Assembly (NCBI GenBank): GCA_015657535.1
Contig: JADHZB010001376.1
Span: 1 to 64,000 of the forward strand
From: Nephromyces sp. MM_2019
Taxonomy: Eukaryota; Apicomplexa; Aconoidasida; Nephromycida
DNA length: 64,000 nt
Reading direction: 5' to 3'
This document shows positions 36,101 through 54,400 of the stretch, piece after piece (position 1 is the stretch's first letter; each line of letters starts with the position of its first letter). The notes beneath the pieces were generated by a model. That model worked only from the letters and a program-made list of their open reading frames with translations. It made no database searches and had not been told where the DNA came from. The position numbers and the translations under genes were made by a program.

Positions 36101-37309
36101 CTCGTGTGTTTGTGATGTGTCTGCTTTTTCCTCCTCTACATCATATACACACACGAACACACACCCTTGTGTGTTTGTGATGTATGTGCTTTTTCCTCTT
36201 CATCGCTTGGAGGTTTTTTTGCTCTCCTGATGAAGCCCAAGGTAAATATTCCTGAAAATTAGCTGAAATCTTTGCTTTTTTTCAGTCTTCTTCCTACATT
36301 CTTCTTCCTTTTTAAAAGATTCTCCATCAATTTCTTTCTCTCTATAAGGTGATGTCAAAAATATGCCTGGAGGCTGAGGCTTGTATAGACTATGATCAGC
36401 TGTATCTCGCAATGTGCAGGGCGATCCCTACTCCTGTTCCCATCCCTGAAGCCGTGGCTAGAGCGGCCGTAGAAACAGCTGGCTCTACCGGAGCTGCTTT
36501 GATTTTGGCCCTAACAGAAACTGGGTGGGTGTTTTTATAGAGAGAGTGTGTGTGTGTATTTTTTTATAGCTGCAATGGTTTGTAGTTTAGCTTGTTGATG
36601 TATGTATTTGCATGTGGCGAAATTGCTGAGTCTGGAAATGAAAGTGTGTGCGCGAAATCTAATGAAATCGTTCGTGTACTTTGCTTATTCAATGTGTGTG
36701 TCTATTGTTCACGATTTTTTTGTGTGTATATCTTGTCTTCAGGGCTACCGCCCAGTTGATCGCTAAATATCGCCCGCAGCAAATTATTTTGGCCTTAAGC
36801 GCCTCTGGGAGCACCGTCAGAGTATTGAAGGTTTCCCGTGGTATCATTACATTGCAGGTAAGAAATCTTCGTATGTTTTTTTTCATACACAGGGGCTGGT
36901 GTTTTGTGGTACAAATTGGTATTTTTTGGTAGCACACAGGCTGGTTTTTTGTATACAGTGGTGGTTTTCAGTCAGTGTGTGTGTACCTTTTTTGTCGTCT
37001 CTTCAAGGGTGTTCCTTCAATCCACACGCACCCTTCTCATAGGGCTGAAAAAGCAGCTTTACCAGCGTAATTTTACCCTTTTGCATCCCAGTTTCTTCCC
37101 TTTTTTTTGGACCCCCCAGAGAGATTTTTGTTCTCACTCTCTCCCTACAGGTTGCCTCCTTTCAAGGAACTGATCAAATAATAAGGGATGCTCTCACTAT
37201 AGCAAAGGAGAGGGGGTATGTGCTGCCTGGTCAGTTGGTAGTGGCAGTACACGGCATCAAGGAAGAGACTTCCGGCGCTTCTAACCTGCTGAAGGTTATG
37301 GTGGCTTAG
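30129..37309 (+). CDS. PK: Pyruvate kinase
   Basis: Catalyses phosphoenolpyruvate + ADP to pyruvate + ATP, the last step of glycolysis. Nine exons, all GT/AG and phase-matched: 30129-30407, 31221-31382, 32127-32384, 32874-33014, 33606-33769, 34978-35158, 36349-36524, 36743-36857 and 37151-37309 (TAG), giving 544 aa, slightly long for the family because of a ~45-residue Ser/Pro-rich N-terminus. Visible signatures: [10 protein letters not shown] and [10 protein letters not shown] near the N-terminal side of the barrel (the Glu after Pro fits the K+-dependent type), the catalytic lysine segment [21 protein letters not shown], then [23 protein letters not shown] and MLSGETA. The C-terminal domain ends [20 protein letters not shown]. 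No targeting peptide is obvious, so a cytosolic enzyme is likely. The start ATG at 30129 is the first in frame; a second Met lies at residue 26. Introns are 285-1208 bp, T-rich on the sense strand. Confidence 0.97.
34185..34320 (+). repeat. TCATCATCTTCAT repeat in pyruvate kinase intron 5
   Basis: Runs of TCATCATCT, TCTTCATTT and CATGTTCATCAT within the 1208-bp intron 33770-34977. The pattern keeps frames open and creates spurious His/Ser-rich and Met/Lys-rich peptides on the two strands. Confidence 0.7.
35695..35885. repeat. CA/TG microsatellites in pyruvate kinase intron 6
   Basis: ACACAC-rich stretches at about 35702-35778 are followed by a (TG)n run at about 35866-35886. They lie inside intron 35159-36348 and have no coding role. 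Confidence 0.7.
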
Positions 37310-39346
37310 AGCTCGAATGTGGAGTTTGAGGCAAAAGTTGTGAACTTCTTAGCATCTTGGTAGAATTTTTGTTAGACAGGGTTGTGTGTGTGTACATACA
37401 CGCTGGGAAGTAATGCAATTAGTTTGTAAGCTCTTCTAAAGGCTATCGGGGGAAGTTTGGAAGTAGGAAATATAATTTGATTGTTTTGAGCTCTGTTTCA
37501 CTTGATATCTCCGAGGTTTTTACTTCAATACCTTTTTTGACAGTTTATGAATAGTTCAAATGTGTCTTTTACTCCTTCACTTTTCACCTGCAGACTTTCC
37601 TTGCTTTCTCTAGATGATTGCTTGTCTGTCCGCCAGAAATTTTTACTCTGCTACATCTTTTATTGCTTCTTCATGAGAAACATATAAACACGAGCATTTG
37701 TGAACATTTTCCTTGTTTTTTCTTGCATAAAATGTGATGATAACTCCCCCCTGATTTCGCCCTTTATGCTCAATCGTATTCACGCATATCACGTCGGAAA
37801 AATGTTTGTTGTGTAGAGGATGCTGTGATTTTTCACGATTTGCTTGGCTAAGCTAATTGCTGGAATATAATAAAAGTATAGCTTTCACTGTTCGCTGCTT
37901 AAGAGGAAGGAATTGAGACTAGGTGAAGATATCTTTAATACAGCCTTGAGAGGTGTGTTTGTGCCTATTTTGATGCATATTGTAACGGTGAAAATCCTAG
38001 ACACTCACGAGCACCATCGCCTAGGCGTGTGTGTGGGAATGCGCACATTCATTTGTATTTGATGATGGACTTGCCAATAGATGAGTGTGCACATACCTGC
38101 ACCCACAATTCTGCGTGTGTCTTGACAAGAACATCGTCATGTCTTCCCCGCTGAATTTGTGTTTTTTTTAATTCCTTGTGTATACATCTGCCATTCCTGC
38201 GTGGGTATGTATATACACTCTACCGAATCGCGATTTTTGTATGTAATAGATTCTTTTATCAATGCAGCAATCTTTCAAGCTCTGAAAAGATCTCTTTTGT
38301 ATAGAAAACTGTGGAGGCTTACGATTCTCAGGGTTTTGATTCTACATCCTTCTAGCTAGTCTGCTCACAAAAACCATTCAAATTATCGCACAATGTATAT
38401 CATGCGATATCATGACTATCCGTTAAGCAGTAACTTCTAAATTTTTTTCACCTCAAGTTTTGGTGGTGGACTGCTAACCTGTTATATAGGCTTAAGGCTT
38501 TCTCCCCTGCAACGATGATGCAAGCTTGAGCTTGGCTCCTCAAATAGACCCTTTAATATGATCAATTTAGGTGTACATACACTCGCTTTTAATTTTTCCT
38601 CTTATGGGAAAATATATGTGTTTCCTACAGTGTTGTTTCCTTGATTTTCTTGAGGTGTGTTACTCTTGATTTGATACCTTTCGCGTTTGAAGATGCATGC
38701 GAACAAATGTATTTATGCAGGCTGTTAAATATGTGTGTGAGTGTGTAGATGTAAGCGCATGCAGTGTGTCTCCATTTATGTACGGATACGGAGCACCTCG
38801 GCGCGGACTGAATATTTGCGTATGCGATTTTTGTTTTTTTCGGGAATTTGATGTGTAGCTATGTAAGCGTGATTGTTAGCTCCCCAATATCCATATCCTC
38901 AGATCAAGCGCTGTTCTTTTAAGTGTTGATGTATGGCTCGTGTGTGTGCGTTAGATTGGTTATTGAGGCGAGTGCATGTAACTATTGTCTTATTCAGGTG
39001 GACTTTTTTTTTTAGTCTGGATAGATACGAGCCATTTATTAGTGCAAATTTGTTTAGGAGCGATTTTTGCTCCATCTTTCATGCGATCTGCACACCGTTT
39101 CATCTAGTTGCTGACGTGCTTATTTGCTTGCTGCGTATGAGTAGGCCAGTTTGTGTTCCAAGAAGCTTGTAACTCTGCATGAGAAGCGAACCGAATGTTG
39201 GGGGCATGAATTTCTAGAAATGAACTTGTCTGTGTTGCAATGTGTAGGTATGTGAGCAGACGGTTTACTACATGTGTTTCTCGCTTTTTTTACTCCCCGA
39301 TTTTTTTCTTGATGGTCTTGTTTTGAATTTGCTTGCCTCATTGTAG
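37310..39346. other. 3' region of pyruvate kinase, no further gene resolved
   Basis: T- and TG-rich on the + strand, consistent with 3' untranslated or intronic sequence transcribed rightwards. Short frames at 38159-38359 and 38933-39172 have no clear splice context. A 5' exon of the tentative gene at 39347 may lie here. Confidence 0.35.
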
Positions 39347-41254
39347 CATGAGTGCAATGGCATTATTTCTGTATCGGCCGCTCTCAGGCTGATATTCACG
39401 CAAAACGTTTTACGCGTCTGCCTAGCTACATTGCGGGGCATATGGCTCATGATCAGCGGGGATATATATTTCACTACCCCTCAGCAGTTAGCAATCCAGT
39501 CCATACTCTTGTGTGTCGAATATTTTAAGAGTGAACACGAGGGATTTTGCGCTTTTCCTCGGAGCTTATGCTTGCAGTTCGTTTTATGCTACTACGTATA
39601 TATATCTAAGAAGCGGTAGTATAGGTACACTCACTTTACGAAAATAGAAGGCCTTAGCCGGTTTAGCTGCGTTCACTCGCGAAAATAGTAAAAAGTTTTG
39701 CTTCTTAGAATGCATTTTGATGTGATCGCGCCTAATGAGTACTCTAAATGCTGTTTTTGGGACTCCTCTCTTGAGTATACAAGAATATTGCAATATTCGC
39801 TGTGATGATGCGCACTTGCAACGCTTAACATCTAGACAAGAGGGTGTGTGAAGTATTTCGTGTCATGTAGGCAGTTTCGGCAAAGTTGAGCGCTAAACCC
39901 TTTTCATTCACCACTGCTTCTACTTCCAGCCCCACACATTTCTTGATATTGTGTAAGCGTATTCGTCACCATTCATGGCTACGCAGCCCGATCCTGTGCG
40001 TTACGCGGCTTATTCCCGCAACATGTACAATGTGTGCGGGCATCACTTTTTGGGGGGGTGCATTTTCTGGAAACTATTGTTTATATAGATATTTTCTCTA
40101 TGGTAGGCGGAAGGGGACTCGTAGAAAGTAAGTGACGAGTCCTTGATGCAGCATTCGTTATTTTTTGGTTATTTTATCAATAATTTTGCGGACTTAACCT
40201 GGTAATGAGTTTTGAACAGCATGGGATAAGTTAGCGGGCTCTGTAAAGTGGGGACGGTAAACAAGTTTCAATAGAAACTAAAATTACTAAACTTTTGCGA
40301 TTAAGCTTGAAATGGAAAGAAGTTTCGAGACAGCTTTTCTGGGGGAGTGCGCAGTTCATGTGTTCACGCTTGAATTTATAGAAAAACGTGAGGAGAAAAA
40401 AAACCGTGTAAGGTGGTTTATACGTGGAGTTTTCGAGTCTGCAAGCATGTACTGCAGTATAGTACACTATAAATTTATTAGATAGCCACTTCGTCGTGAT
40501 GGAGGCACCTTGTGTGGTGGCTTGCTTACTGCACGAATTGCCTAAGATTTGGCCGGCATTACCCTTAAGACACTGGAAAGCGCAGTGCAAGCCCGCGATC
40601 GCCTGAGGTGTCCTCGTAGGGACGTTGATTGAATTGCTTGTCTGGCAAGGATTTTTATGACATTCCAGGTTTTAACGTAATAGTGCGGAGCGCGTACCCC
40701 GCGATGGAAGATCCGCTGCTATGACTGTGCGCTATGTAGTTCTTTCTGAGTCTGTTAATTCTGCACTGATTGACCGCATGCTGGGGCTTGTTGTTTTGAG
40801 GCTTTGGATGCATAACGGGAGGGTAACAGGGTAACAGGTGCGTAGCAAATAATGCCCCGGTTCAAGGTTGTCGATTTTTGTGGCTCGCTCTGCTGCGGGG
40901 ACGCCGAACGCACCGTTCAGCCGCGCTCTTCCAAGTGACCGTCTAAGCAGTCTCCGCCTGCTGCAGGGCAGTACGGGGTGAAACTGCACTTTTCTATGCC
41001 GCGCTACGGCTGAGCAGCTACTAGGTGGTGCGCGGATTCGCGTTGATTTTGCAGCAAGGGGGGAGATCCATCGCGTGGTCGCAGAATCAGCCGTGCTGCT
41101 CGCGTTCCACCCGTTAATTCCTGTGGAAATCGTGCGAAACTTCGCATCGCAGCGCTACGCCTCCGTTTCTTCATCGGTTCAAAAGCACCGCAGCGCGGTG
41201 ATTTATTCCACGGCTCAAGTACCAGTGCACATTTTTACCATCTCCGTGGAGTGA
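39347..41254 (+). CDS. Tentative four-exon gene, unrecognised
   Basis: A phase-consistent chain on the + strand: 39347-39595, 39871-40127 (GTAAGT donor), 40320-40407 (GTAAGG donor) and 41018-41254 (TGA); the 5' end is missing. Exon 1 is hydrophobic (LRLIFTQNVLRVCLATLRGI). Exon 3 is acidic/basic (FTLEFIEKREEKKNR). The last exon is the most protein-like (IHRVVAESAVLLAFHPLIPV and QRYASVSSSVQKHRSAVIY). Acceptors of exons 3 and 4 lack a pyrimidine tract. Competing frames exist: exon 2 also has a Met-initiated reading MATQPDPVRYAAYSRNMYN, and 40231-40590 is open on the - strand for 119 codons. Treat it as a hypothesis. It would be convergent with GCN5. Confidence 0.28.
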
Positions 41255-41679
41255 GCATTGTGATGTGCTCAGAAAAATGCGCAGTGCACACCGCGGAATG
41301 CGTACTTGCGCTACCGCTAAACGCTGCAAAGGAATACATAAATTTGAACGCCCTCCATACCGTATTTCAGAGCATCCTACCGCGAATTTGCTATAGAATG
41401 CAGATTTCACCTCCCGCATGTAGGACCAATGCATGGCGGGTTGTGAAAAGGGGCTTCGAAGTTACCCAGGCGAAGCGGAAGCGGCAGATATGTGGGTGAT
41501 GCAGTCCGTAACGCTAAGGTTTCGATCCCTCACGAAGGTCATACTAAATGCTTTAAAAGCAATGCGCTACACCTTATACCCGGTCTAGGGTTAGTCTCTA
41601 ACATGGAAATTGCACAAAGAGAAGCAAAACTGCTGTGGGTACCCACGCTCACATTGTTTAGCAGTCCTTCCAATTCTAC

Positions 41680-42120
41680 CTAGTTTAGCGTCTTGAGCAA
41701 CACAGACATCGCGTAAACAGGTGAAAAACCACCGCAAATAACCCATACTAGCGCCGTTTGCAGTTCCATTTCCATTAACAAAATGAACATATATGCGGGC
41801 TGTAGAGCAACGGGCAAGTACAGCGTATCAAAAACTCGGCAATAAATGTGTGGTATTATGGTAGTTGATGGTAAGCTCCTTAGTTCGTGTGCGCCCAACT
41901 GCGAATGCCACAAATACCAGCAACTAATCATGGGATTTTCACCATGGCAAATGCGAGTTTGTTTATGCCCCCCCCTCGTCTTACGCGTTGAATCCCATGA
42001 AAAGACATGTAACGTGACAAGATCAAAGTTAACATGCATATCCACATAAAATCCAAAATAGGTAGTAAGTACCACGCGGCAATTAACATAAAATGGGCTG
42101 AGTGAAGTTCGCCCACCCAA
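41680..42120 (-). other. Long open frame just downstream of GCN5 stop
   Basis: 146 codons open on the - strand, starting 88 bp after the GCN5 stop codon. The peptide is rich in Tyr, Cys, Trp and His with no domain I recognise, and another frame over the same bases (41928-42185) is also open. Its position fits the GCN5 3' untranslated region. Probably fortuitous, but listed because of its length. Confidence 0.2.
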
Positions 42121-42207
42121 AATTCTGAAACCATCTGTACTAGCTCAGTTCCGTTTTCCATATATTCCTCGCTCCATTTACCCACTTATAATCGTCATAG
42201 CTCAATT

Positions 42208-48247
<6,040 letters not shown>

Positions 48248-48330
48248 TAGCGCGAGAGGAGAAATGAAGCATGTAAGTGGGTGCGTTAAGTATGTGAATC
48301 CTGGGAAGAGAACGGAATCTTAGGGTGCAA

Positions 48331-48655
48331 GGTTTGGATAAATTTCATGAAGAGGAGGGGAAGATGCCGTAGATGGGGGAGATTCGAAGAGGTTTTTGAA
48401 GAAACTTTCAAGCTTGGATAAATTTCATGAAAAAGAGGAGGGTAAGACGCTGTGGAGGAGGTAGATTTACTCCTCTTTTGAAGAAGCTTTCGAAATTTGG
48501 ACGAACTTCACAAAGAAAAAGATGAAGATGCCACACAGGAGGGCAATTTGCTCCTTTTTTTGGAGCTTTCAAAGTTCAGAAAATTTTCACACCGAAAAAG
48601 ATGAAGATGCCACACAAAAAGACACGATGCGGGAGATTCGCTACTGAAGAAACAG
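48331..48655. repeat. Diverged tandem repeat, ~80 bp unit, four copies
   Basis: Four related units begin at about 48331 (GGTTTGGATAAATTTCATGA), 48411 (GCTTGGATAAATTTCATGA), 48494 (TTTGGACGAACTTCAC) and 48572 (AAGTTCAGAAAATTTTCAC). Each is followed by a GAAGATG-type purine block and a TTTGAAGAA/CTTT segment. Copies three and four share GAAAAAGATGAAGATGCCAC exactly. Spacing is 78-83 bp. It lies 84-400 bp upstream of the GCN5 start codon, in the probable 5' region. Confidence 0.7.
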
Positions 48656-49185
48656 TCAAGCGACGAGCGCGCCAAGACAAAAGCATAGTAAGCGGAGGAG
48701 AATCTATGAGGAGAGCTCAAAAAAACAGCGGATTCTTCACCTCAGCAGCGTGTAAGAATGATGAAGGAGCATCATGAGGCATCGGTAAAACAAAAACAAA
48801 AGACTAGTTTACAAAAGAAAGAATCGCGCGAGAAGCTATAAGGAAGAGAAGCAGCACAACAGGAAGAAGTCACCGAAATAGAGTTTTCAATGTTTGGAAG
48901 AGAAGTTGAGGGAATCTTCAAAAAGCCTCTTTTTTTTTTGAAATTTCAAAACCATCCACAAAGGAAGAGGATAAAGAAGGAAATGTGTTTCTCAGAAGAA
49001 GAGGGAGAAACCGACCGTTTATATTTCTAAAACGCAAATTTCTTTGTTTTCCTTGTACTTTTCCTTTTTTGCAACGTTTTCTGGGAAATTTGTAGCTTTT
49101 ATCTCCCTCTTTAGTTGATGGTTTCACCTTGAAAGAAGGTGTTTCAAAAGAGTCGGAGAGTAGTTTGGAAGATGGAATGAGGTTG

Positions 49186-49350
49186 TGCGTTGTGTGTGGT
49201 GTGTGTGGTGTGTGTGGTGTGGTGTGTGTGGTGTGTGTGTGTGTGTGGTGTGTGTGGTGTGTGTGGTGTATGTGGTGTGTGTGGTGTGTGTTGTTTGCGT
49301 TACTCTGTGTGTGTGTGGGGTGGGTTGTGTATATGTGTTACTCTGTGTTG
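49186..49350. repeat. GTGTGTGG microsatellite
   Basis: Repeated GTGTGTGGT units with minor interruptions. Frames across it on both strands are open and give Val/Cys- or Thr/His-rich low-complexity peptides that should not be called genes. Confidence 0.9.
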
Positions 49351-51473
49351 TGCGTGAGTTGTGTGTATGAGTATATATTAGAACCTTGTCTTTTCGGGAT
49401 ATATATGTATGTCTAGTGTACATATAAATGCGCGTGTGCGCTTGGAGACAAAGTTACCTCTAGGGGGTTGAGGATTGTGCTGTACATGCGAAGGATAGGA
49501 AGTAGGAGATAGAACAAGCGAATTTGTTGAGAAGCCTATCTTCTCAGAAGATATCCCCAGTAGTATTACTTCTACAGCTGCTTGTATGTGGATTTATGGA
49601 ATGAAATGTACTACTCACACCAGTTAATCTTGTGTGTTAATCCGGCTATGCATATGTACCTCACATACTAGCCACTGCTTGTGGCTAATATTTTGAAGAA
49701 TTGAGTCATTTGCTGGTAAAAGCTTGAATTTCCTTCTTCATCTATATTTTTTGCAGTAAAAAACTCTCTTCTTCCCGTGGATGACTATCCTTGTGTACAC
49801 CCACAGAAAACTTTTCAGAAATAGCGAATAAACGAGTTTGAAAGCTTCTGGTAAAGTGTATTAAGCAAAAACTCAAAAAAAGGAAGGCTTCATCAAAATT
49901 TGCGTGGAGATGAATTCACCTCTTTGTAGCTATAAGCAGGTGAATTGTTCGGTATGTGGATCCCTGGGTAAAATGAGTGTGTGTGTTGATGCTTTCATTC
50001 GTTCCGAGAGGTTTTTCACGCTACTAATGATACTGTGAAGAGTCCAAGAAAAATTTCTTGTTTGGCTCGTTCCACCTTATATCCGAGGAAGCTTTATCTC
50101 TCAATCTCTCTCAATCTCCACCTCCATATGTTTCCCTTGCGAAAAGGTTGATGGATTTAAGTCTCTCTCCTTTGAAGTGTATTTTCAAGTTTCTTTTGTC
50201 ATTAAAGCAGCAGGAAGGTGGAAGGAACTTTGATTTCCTTATTTAAGCAGGTTCATTGCTCTAAACCCTCCTCATCATGCTTTCTTAGCTTGAAAACTCT
50301 TTTTTTTCCTGCTCCTTGAAGCCTTCCACGGATTCTACTCATCTTCTCAGCGTTTTTTCCAATGTTTTTAAACTCAGGTCTAATCTCTCCTGTACTGGAT
50401 TTTAAGTAGAACTTATACGCTTTGAAGTTGGCCTTTCAAAATTGTTTTTTGCACACTCTTTGCTAAGTTATAGCTTTCATCGTTTTCAATGCTTCGGTAT
50501 AAGTGTCTTAAATGAAGGTTTCTCTTGAGGGTTTAAAAAAGGCTGAGACACGTTCGTGCACCTGATGAGAGTCTTTTATGCTGAAGCAGTCTGCTATTTA
50601 CAGATGTAGGAGAAGTAGAAATGTTACCTTTTATGTGAAGAAATGGGATAAAATCTCTTCTTTCCCTATGTAGATAGGTTACGCAACATTTACCTGGAAA
50701 TAAGTACTCACGCACACACGTGTGAATTGCTATTATCAAGAAATTATTCATTCATCGGAGTATGCTACGTCTTTTTATAATATAAAATAGTCTATGAATT
50801 ATAAAAATTCGGATAAACTGCTACCCGCAATACCTTAACACGGCGAATAAGCAGATGGAATTGAAGTTTCAGCAGAAAAGTGGCTGAAAGCAGTCCAAAA
50901 ATAGATTGAGAATACTAAAATTTTTGTTTTTCTCTGCAAATCTCCGCTGTTTTCATATTAAAATGATGAGAAATTTGTGAAGAATGCTTGGAGGAATATC
51001 TGAAAATAAACCAAAAATATAAGAAGAATATGCTGACTCGATTTAATGCAAATTGCTGGTGGCATCTATGCGTGCGGTGTATGTACACCCCAGAAGATAC
51101 AAATTTCCCATGTTCTCTAGAAATCATCAAAAAATGCGGGAATTTTACGAATGGCAGGATTCTTTGTATTTAAAGTTTGGAGGCTAACGTTTGTAGGTTT
51201 TTATGAATCCGAATATATGACACGAGCAGCCCTTTTTCACCGTTTGAAGTGGCTCTCGCCGCGCTTTCCCTTTGGGTGCAGCTTTCTCCACATCTTCATC
51301 GTTTAAAACCCTTTTGATACAGCGTTTTCCATATCTTCATCAATTAAAAACTTTCGATGTATCTTTTCCCACGTCTGCGTCGTTTCTAATCCTTCCTGTC
51401 CACCGACTCTACATCTTCTTAAGGATACACTTCTTACTGCATCTCCCGAAAGAGCGTTCCGCTGGTTCCCAAG

Positions 51474-54400
51474 ATGGAGCCCCCCTCCGTCGTCACACTC
51501 TGTCCCCGGTTTTACCTTCCAAACTTCGCAAGTTTAGCCGTTTCAACGGATACTTTGGCAGATCAATCTCGTGTAGAAGATGACTGTATCGAGATATATA
51601 AGGAGCTTGCGCTCCCTGGATTTTTTGAGGAAAACAGCCATTTTTTGAGCAATCCGCTAGACGTTCCGCTGCCGCGCCTAAACAAGGCTTGCCACGTTGT
51701 TTGGCTGGAGAAGTTGCTGAAAAAATTCTTTGATAAGCGACATCTCGTCGATTCTATGGAATCTTCAAAAAACTGGACCCTCTATTGGATTTCTCACTCT
51801 TTAGATATGCTTGATGCATATCAAGATAAGATATACTACAAGAAGATGTTAGTAGTAAAGCTTTTGGGGCTATAAAGCAACCATCAACATTGGTACAAGC
51901 AATTAATACTAATAAAGCTTTAACCTATTCTATATAATGAGTATATATTTGATTTTGACTACTTTTTGCTTGTTTTGGAGGGATATTTTGGTTTATAAGG
52001 ATGCTTAATTGCTTTAGAAACAGTGTAGGTTTTTTTGTATGTATGTGTTTTAGTGTAGTTTTGCAAACTCGCTGTTGATTTCTTCAACTTTTATTCTTAT
52101 AAATCCTCCTTGAACAATTCCATGTTTTAACAAATCATCTACAACTTTTTTTTGTGGTCTTGGAACGACTCTGATAGGTTTGATACTGCCAATCTTTGCG
52201 AGTTTTTGTTGGTGGTAAAAAGTGTGTGTGTCTACTATGTAGATATACGCATATAGCTGTTTTTGGTTTGGAGTATGTATGGGAGCATTGATTATTTTTA
52301 GTGTATGCGATGCGCTTTTATAGTGTGTATGCAATCTAATTTTGGATTCTTTAGTATTAACAGGAAAATCTTTTTTCTTTGCGGTTTTTGTGGGTTGTGT
52401 GCGAAATTTGTTCCTATTTTGGGTTGTTTTGGCTTGTGTGCGAAAGTTTCCCTTTATTGATATCTATTGGCTTCTGTGTGAAGGCAGTAAGTACATTTAC
52501 TTACTCATTTTTTTCTGTACTCCCTTGCGTTAGTGTGTGTGGCATGGAGAGCTTCTCATTCCACTTACTTTCTGCCTGCAACACTACTCTCTTCTTACTA
52601 GCCATAAAGCAGCTCCTCTCCAAGCATCCACAGCAGATCTTCAGTAGCCTTTTTAGCAGGACGTCTACAGTATAAGAAACTGGCTCATGCTTCTTGCTCC
52701 CCATTTTTTTTACTCCCTGTGTGTATGCGAATGCTCGCTACCACGTGGCTTTTTTCTTGCATCTTTTTCATCGTCAGAATGAAACATTGGGGTTTTTGGT
52801 TTCAGCTTTTTCGCTGCTTTTATGTTCTTTAGTAGTCTTTATTGGCATCTTTTATTCTAACCTTTTTGCTGCTTTCATTCACTGAAGCTTTCGTTTTTTT
52901 TGGAGGTTTTTTCTCCCTTCTTCATCTGTGTGTTCAATTTCTGTATTTATGAGATATTCATCAAATTTACGCTTTTTTTGGCGTCTGCTCCCTCTTCTTC
53001 ATCTTTTGTTTTGCGTCTTCGAATCAAATTTTCTTCAGGATCATTGAATTCATCAAATCTACCTTTGACTGCGTGTGTGGAGGCTTCGGCGGTGGGCCAG
53101 GGCAGCTGGCCCACCTTGCATCGAATTATGCGGCTGTCATGTGTCTGATTGTAACGGGTGATCGTGAAGCATTGGAGCTCATTGATAGGTGCTGTAAGAA
53201 AAGTATGTGTGTGATTGCGTGTAGTTGTGGATGTGTGTGGGGGTATTATTTTGTGTATATCTGTGCATGTGTGCGTGTGCATATTTGTGTGTGGATGATA
53301 TGTGCTTCTTTTGTGTGCTTTTTGCTCATGATGTGTGCATCTTGTGTGTGTGCGAAGCATTTTTAAGTGCTGCTTTGCCTCTGCCGTTTTATCCTTCTGC
53401 CATGCTTGGTGTGCGGTGAAGCTTCTTGGTTTGCTCTGTCATTATATCTTGAAGATTTCCCACTTTCTTCTTATTGTGTATGTGTGTCGAAACATTTTGT
53501 CTTTAGGCAAAGAATGTATGACTTTATCTACTCCTTAAAGGATGCTAAAACTGGTGGTTTCAGGATGCATATTGATGGTGAAGTGGACATGAGGTTAATC
53601 GTTACGATGTGTGTGTGAGCTTGGTGGCCACAATGCGTGCGTGTGATCTTGGCGGCCAGAGTGTATACATTCGAGCTTAGTTATTGCAGTGTGTGTGTGC
53701 GTAAGGTTTGCCTTTAGGTTTAGCGCCGCGAAATATTATTTGCAGCTATGCAGATTTTATGTTAGCAGGATTGCTCTCAAGCATATGCCGGTGTGTGCGT
53801 GCAAATGTTAAAGATTTAAAGAGCATGACGAAGCATTTTTATGCTCCAACTTGCGAATCTCAAATAAGCGTAGGTGTACACATACATAAAGTTACGCATT
53901 GCTTTGCACACACTTGAATTCACAAGTTCCTCTATCCTTAATCTTAAAAACGCTTTTTTATATGAAAATGAATCTTGTTCCCACGAAATTACAACTACAC
54001 ATACTAAAACAAAGAAAATACACGCACATACACACACACATCTTCACTCCGAAAAAAGCACACGCAAAAACATCCACCCTCCCTAACTTGTACATATAAA
54101 CACATCTAACGCGCCTATCATGCGCCAAAGTTTGTGTGCGTATGCACACGCACATTTTAATCTTCATAGCTGCATTCATACACACACACGCCCAAGCCTC
54201 TTTTTTGAATCCTTTAGAGGTGCGTACTTGGCAGTTTCAGTTGCTTCAATTCTTCACATCGTAACGGAGGAGCTTTTTGATGGACTGGAAGATTACGTGA
54301 GGAGGTGCTGGCAGTTTTCAGATATTCTTGATGCTTTTTCCGCTTCATAAACGTCAAATTTCAGCGTTTTGCTAGTGTTTTGTATGAAGGGATCAGTCTT

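Larger units (their letters stand above)
48248..51473. other. Divergent intergenic region between GCN5 and farnesyltransferase beta
   Basis: About 3.2 kb separates the two start codons. It holds an ~80-bp tandem repeat, a GT microsatellite and otherwise AT-rich sequence. The left part is purine-rich on the + strand (pyrimidine-rich in the GCN5 sense direction); the right part is T-rich on +. Promoters or 5' untranslated exons of both genes should lie here, but I cannot point to a specific element. Confidence 0.5.

Noticed and set aside
41500..41560. tRNA-like GGTTTCGATCC sequence
   Set aside because: It resembles a T-arm, but the flanking bases do not form a five-pair stem and no acceptor, D or anticodon arm is visible.
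49124..49423. Open frames on both strands near 49.2 kb
   Set aside because: Pure products of the GTGTGTGG microsatellite.
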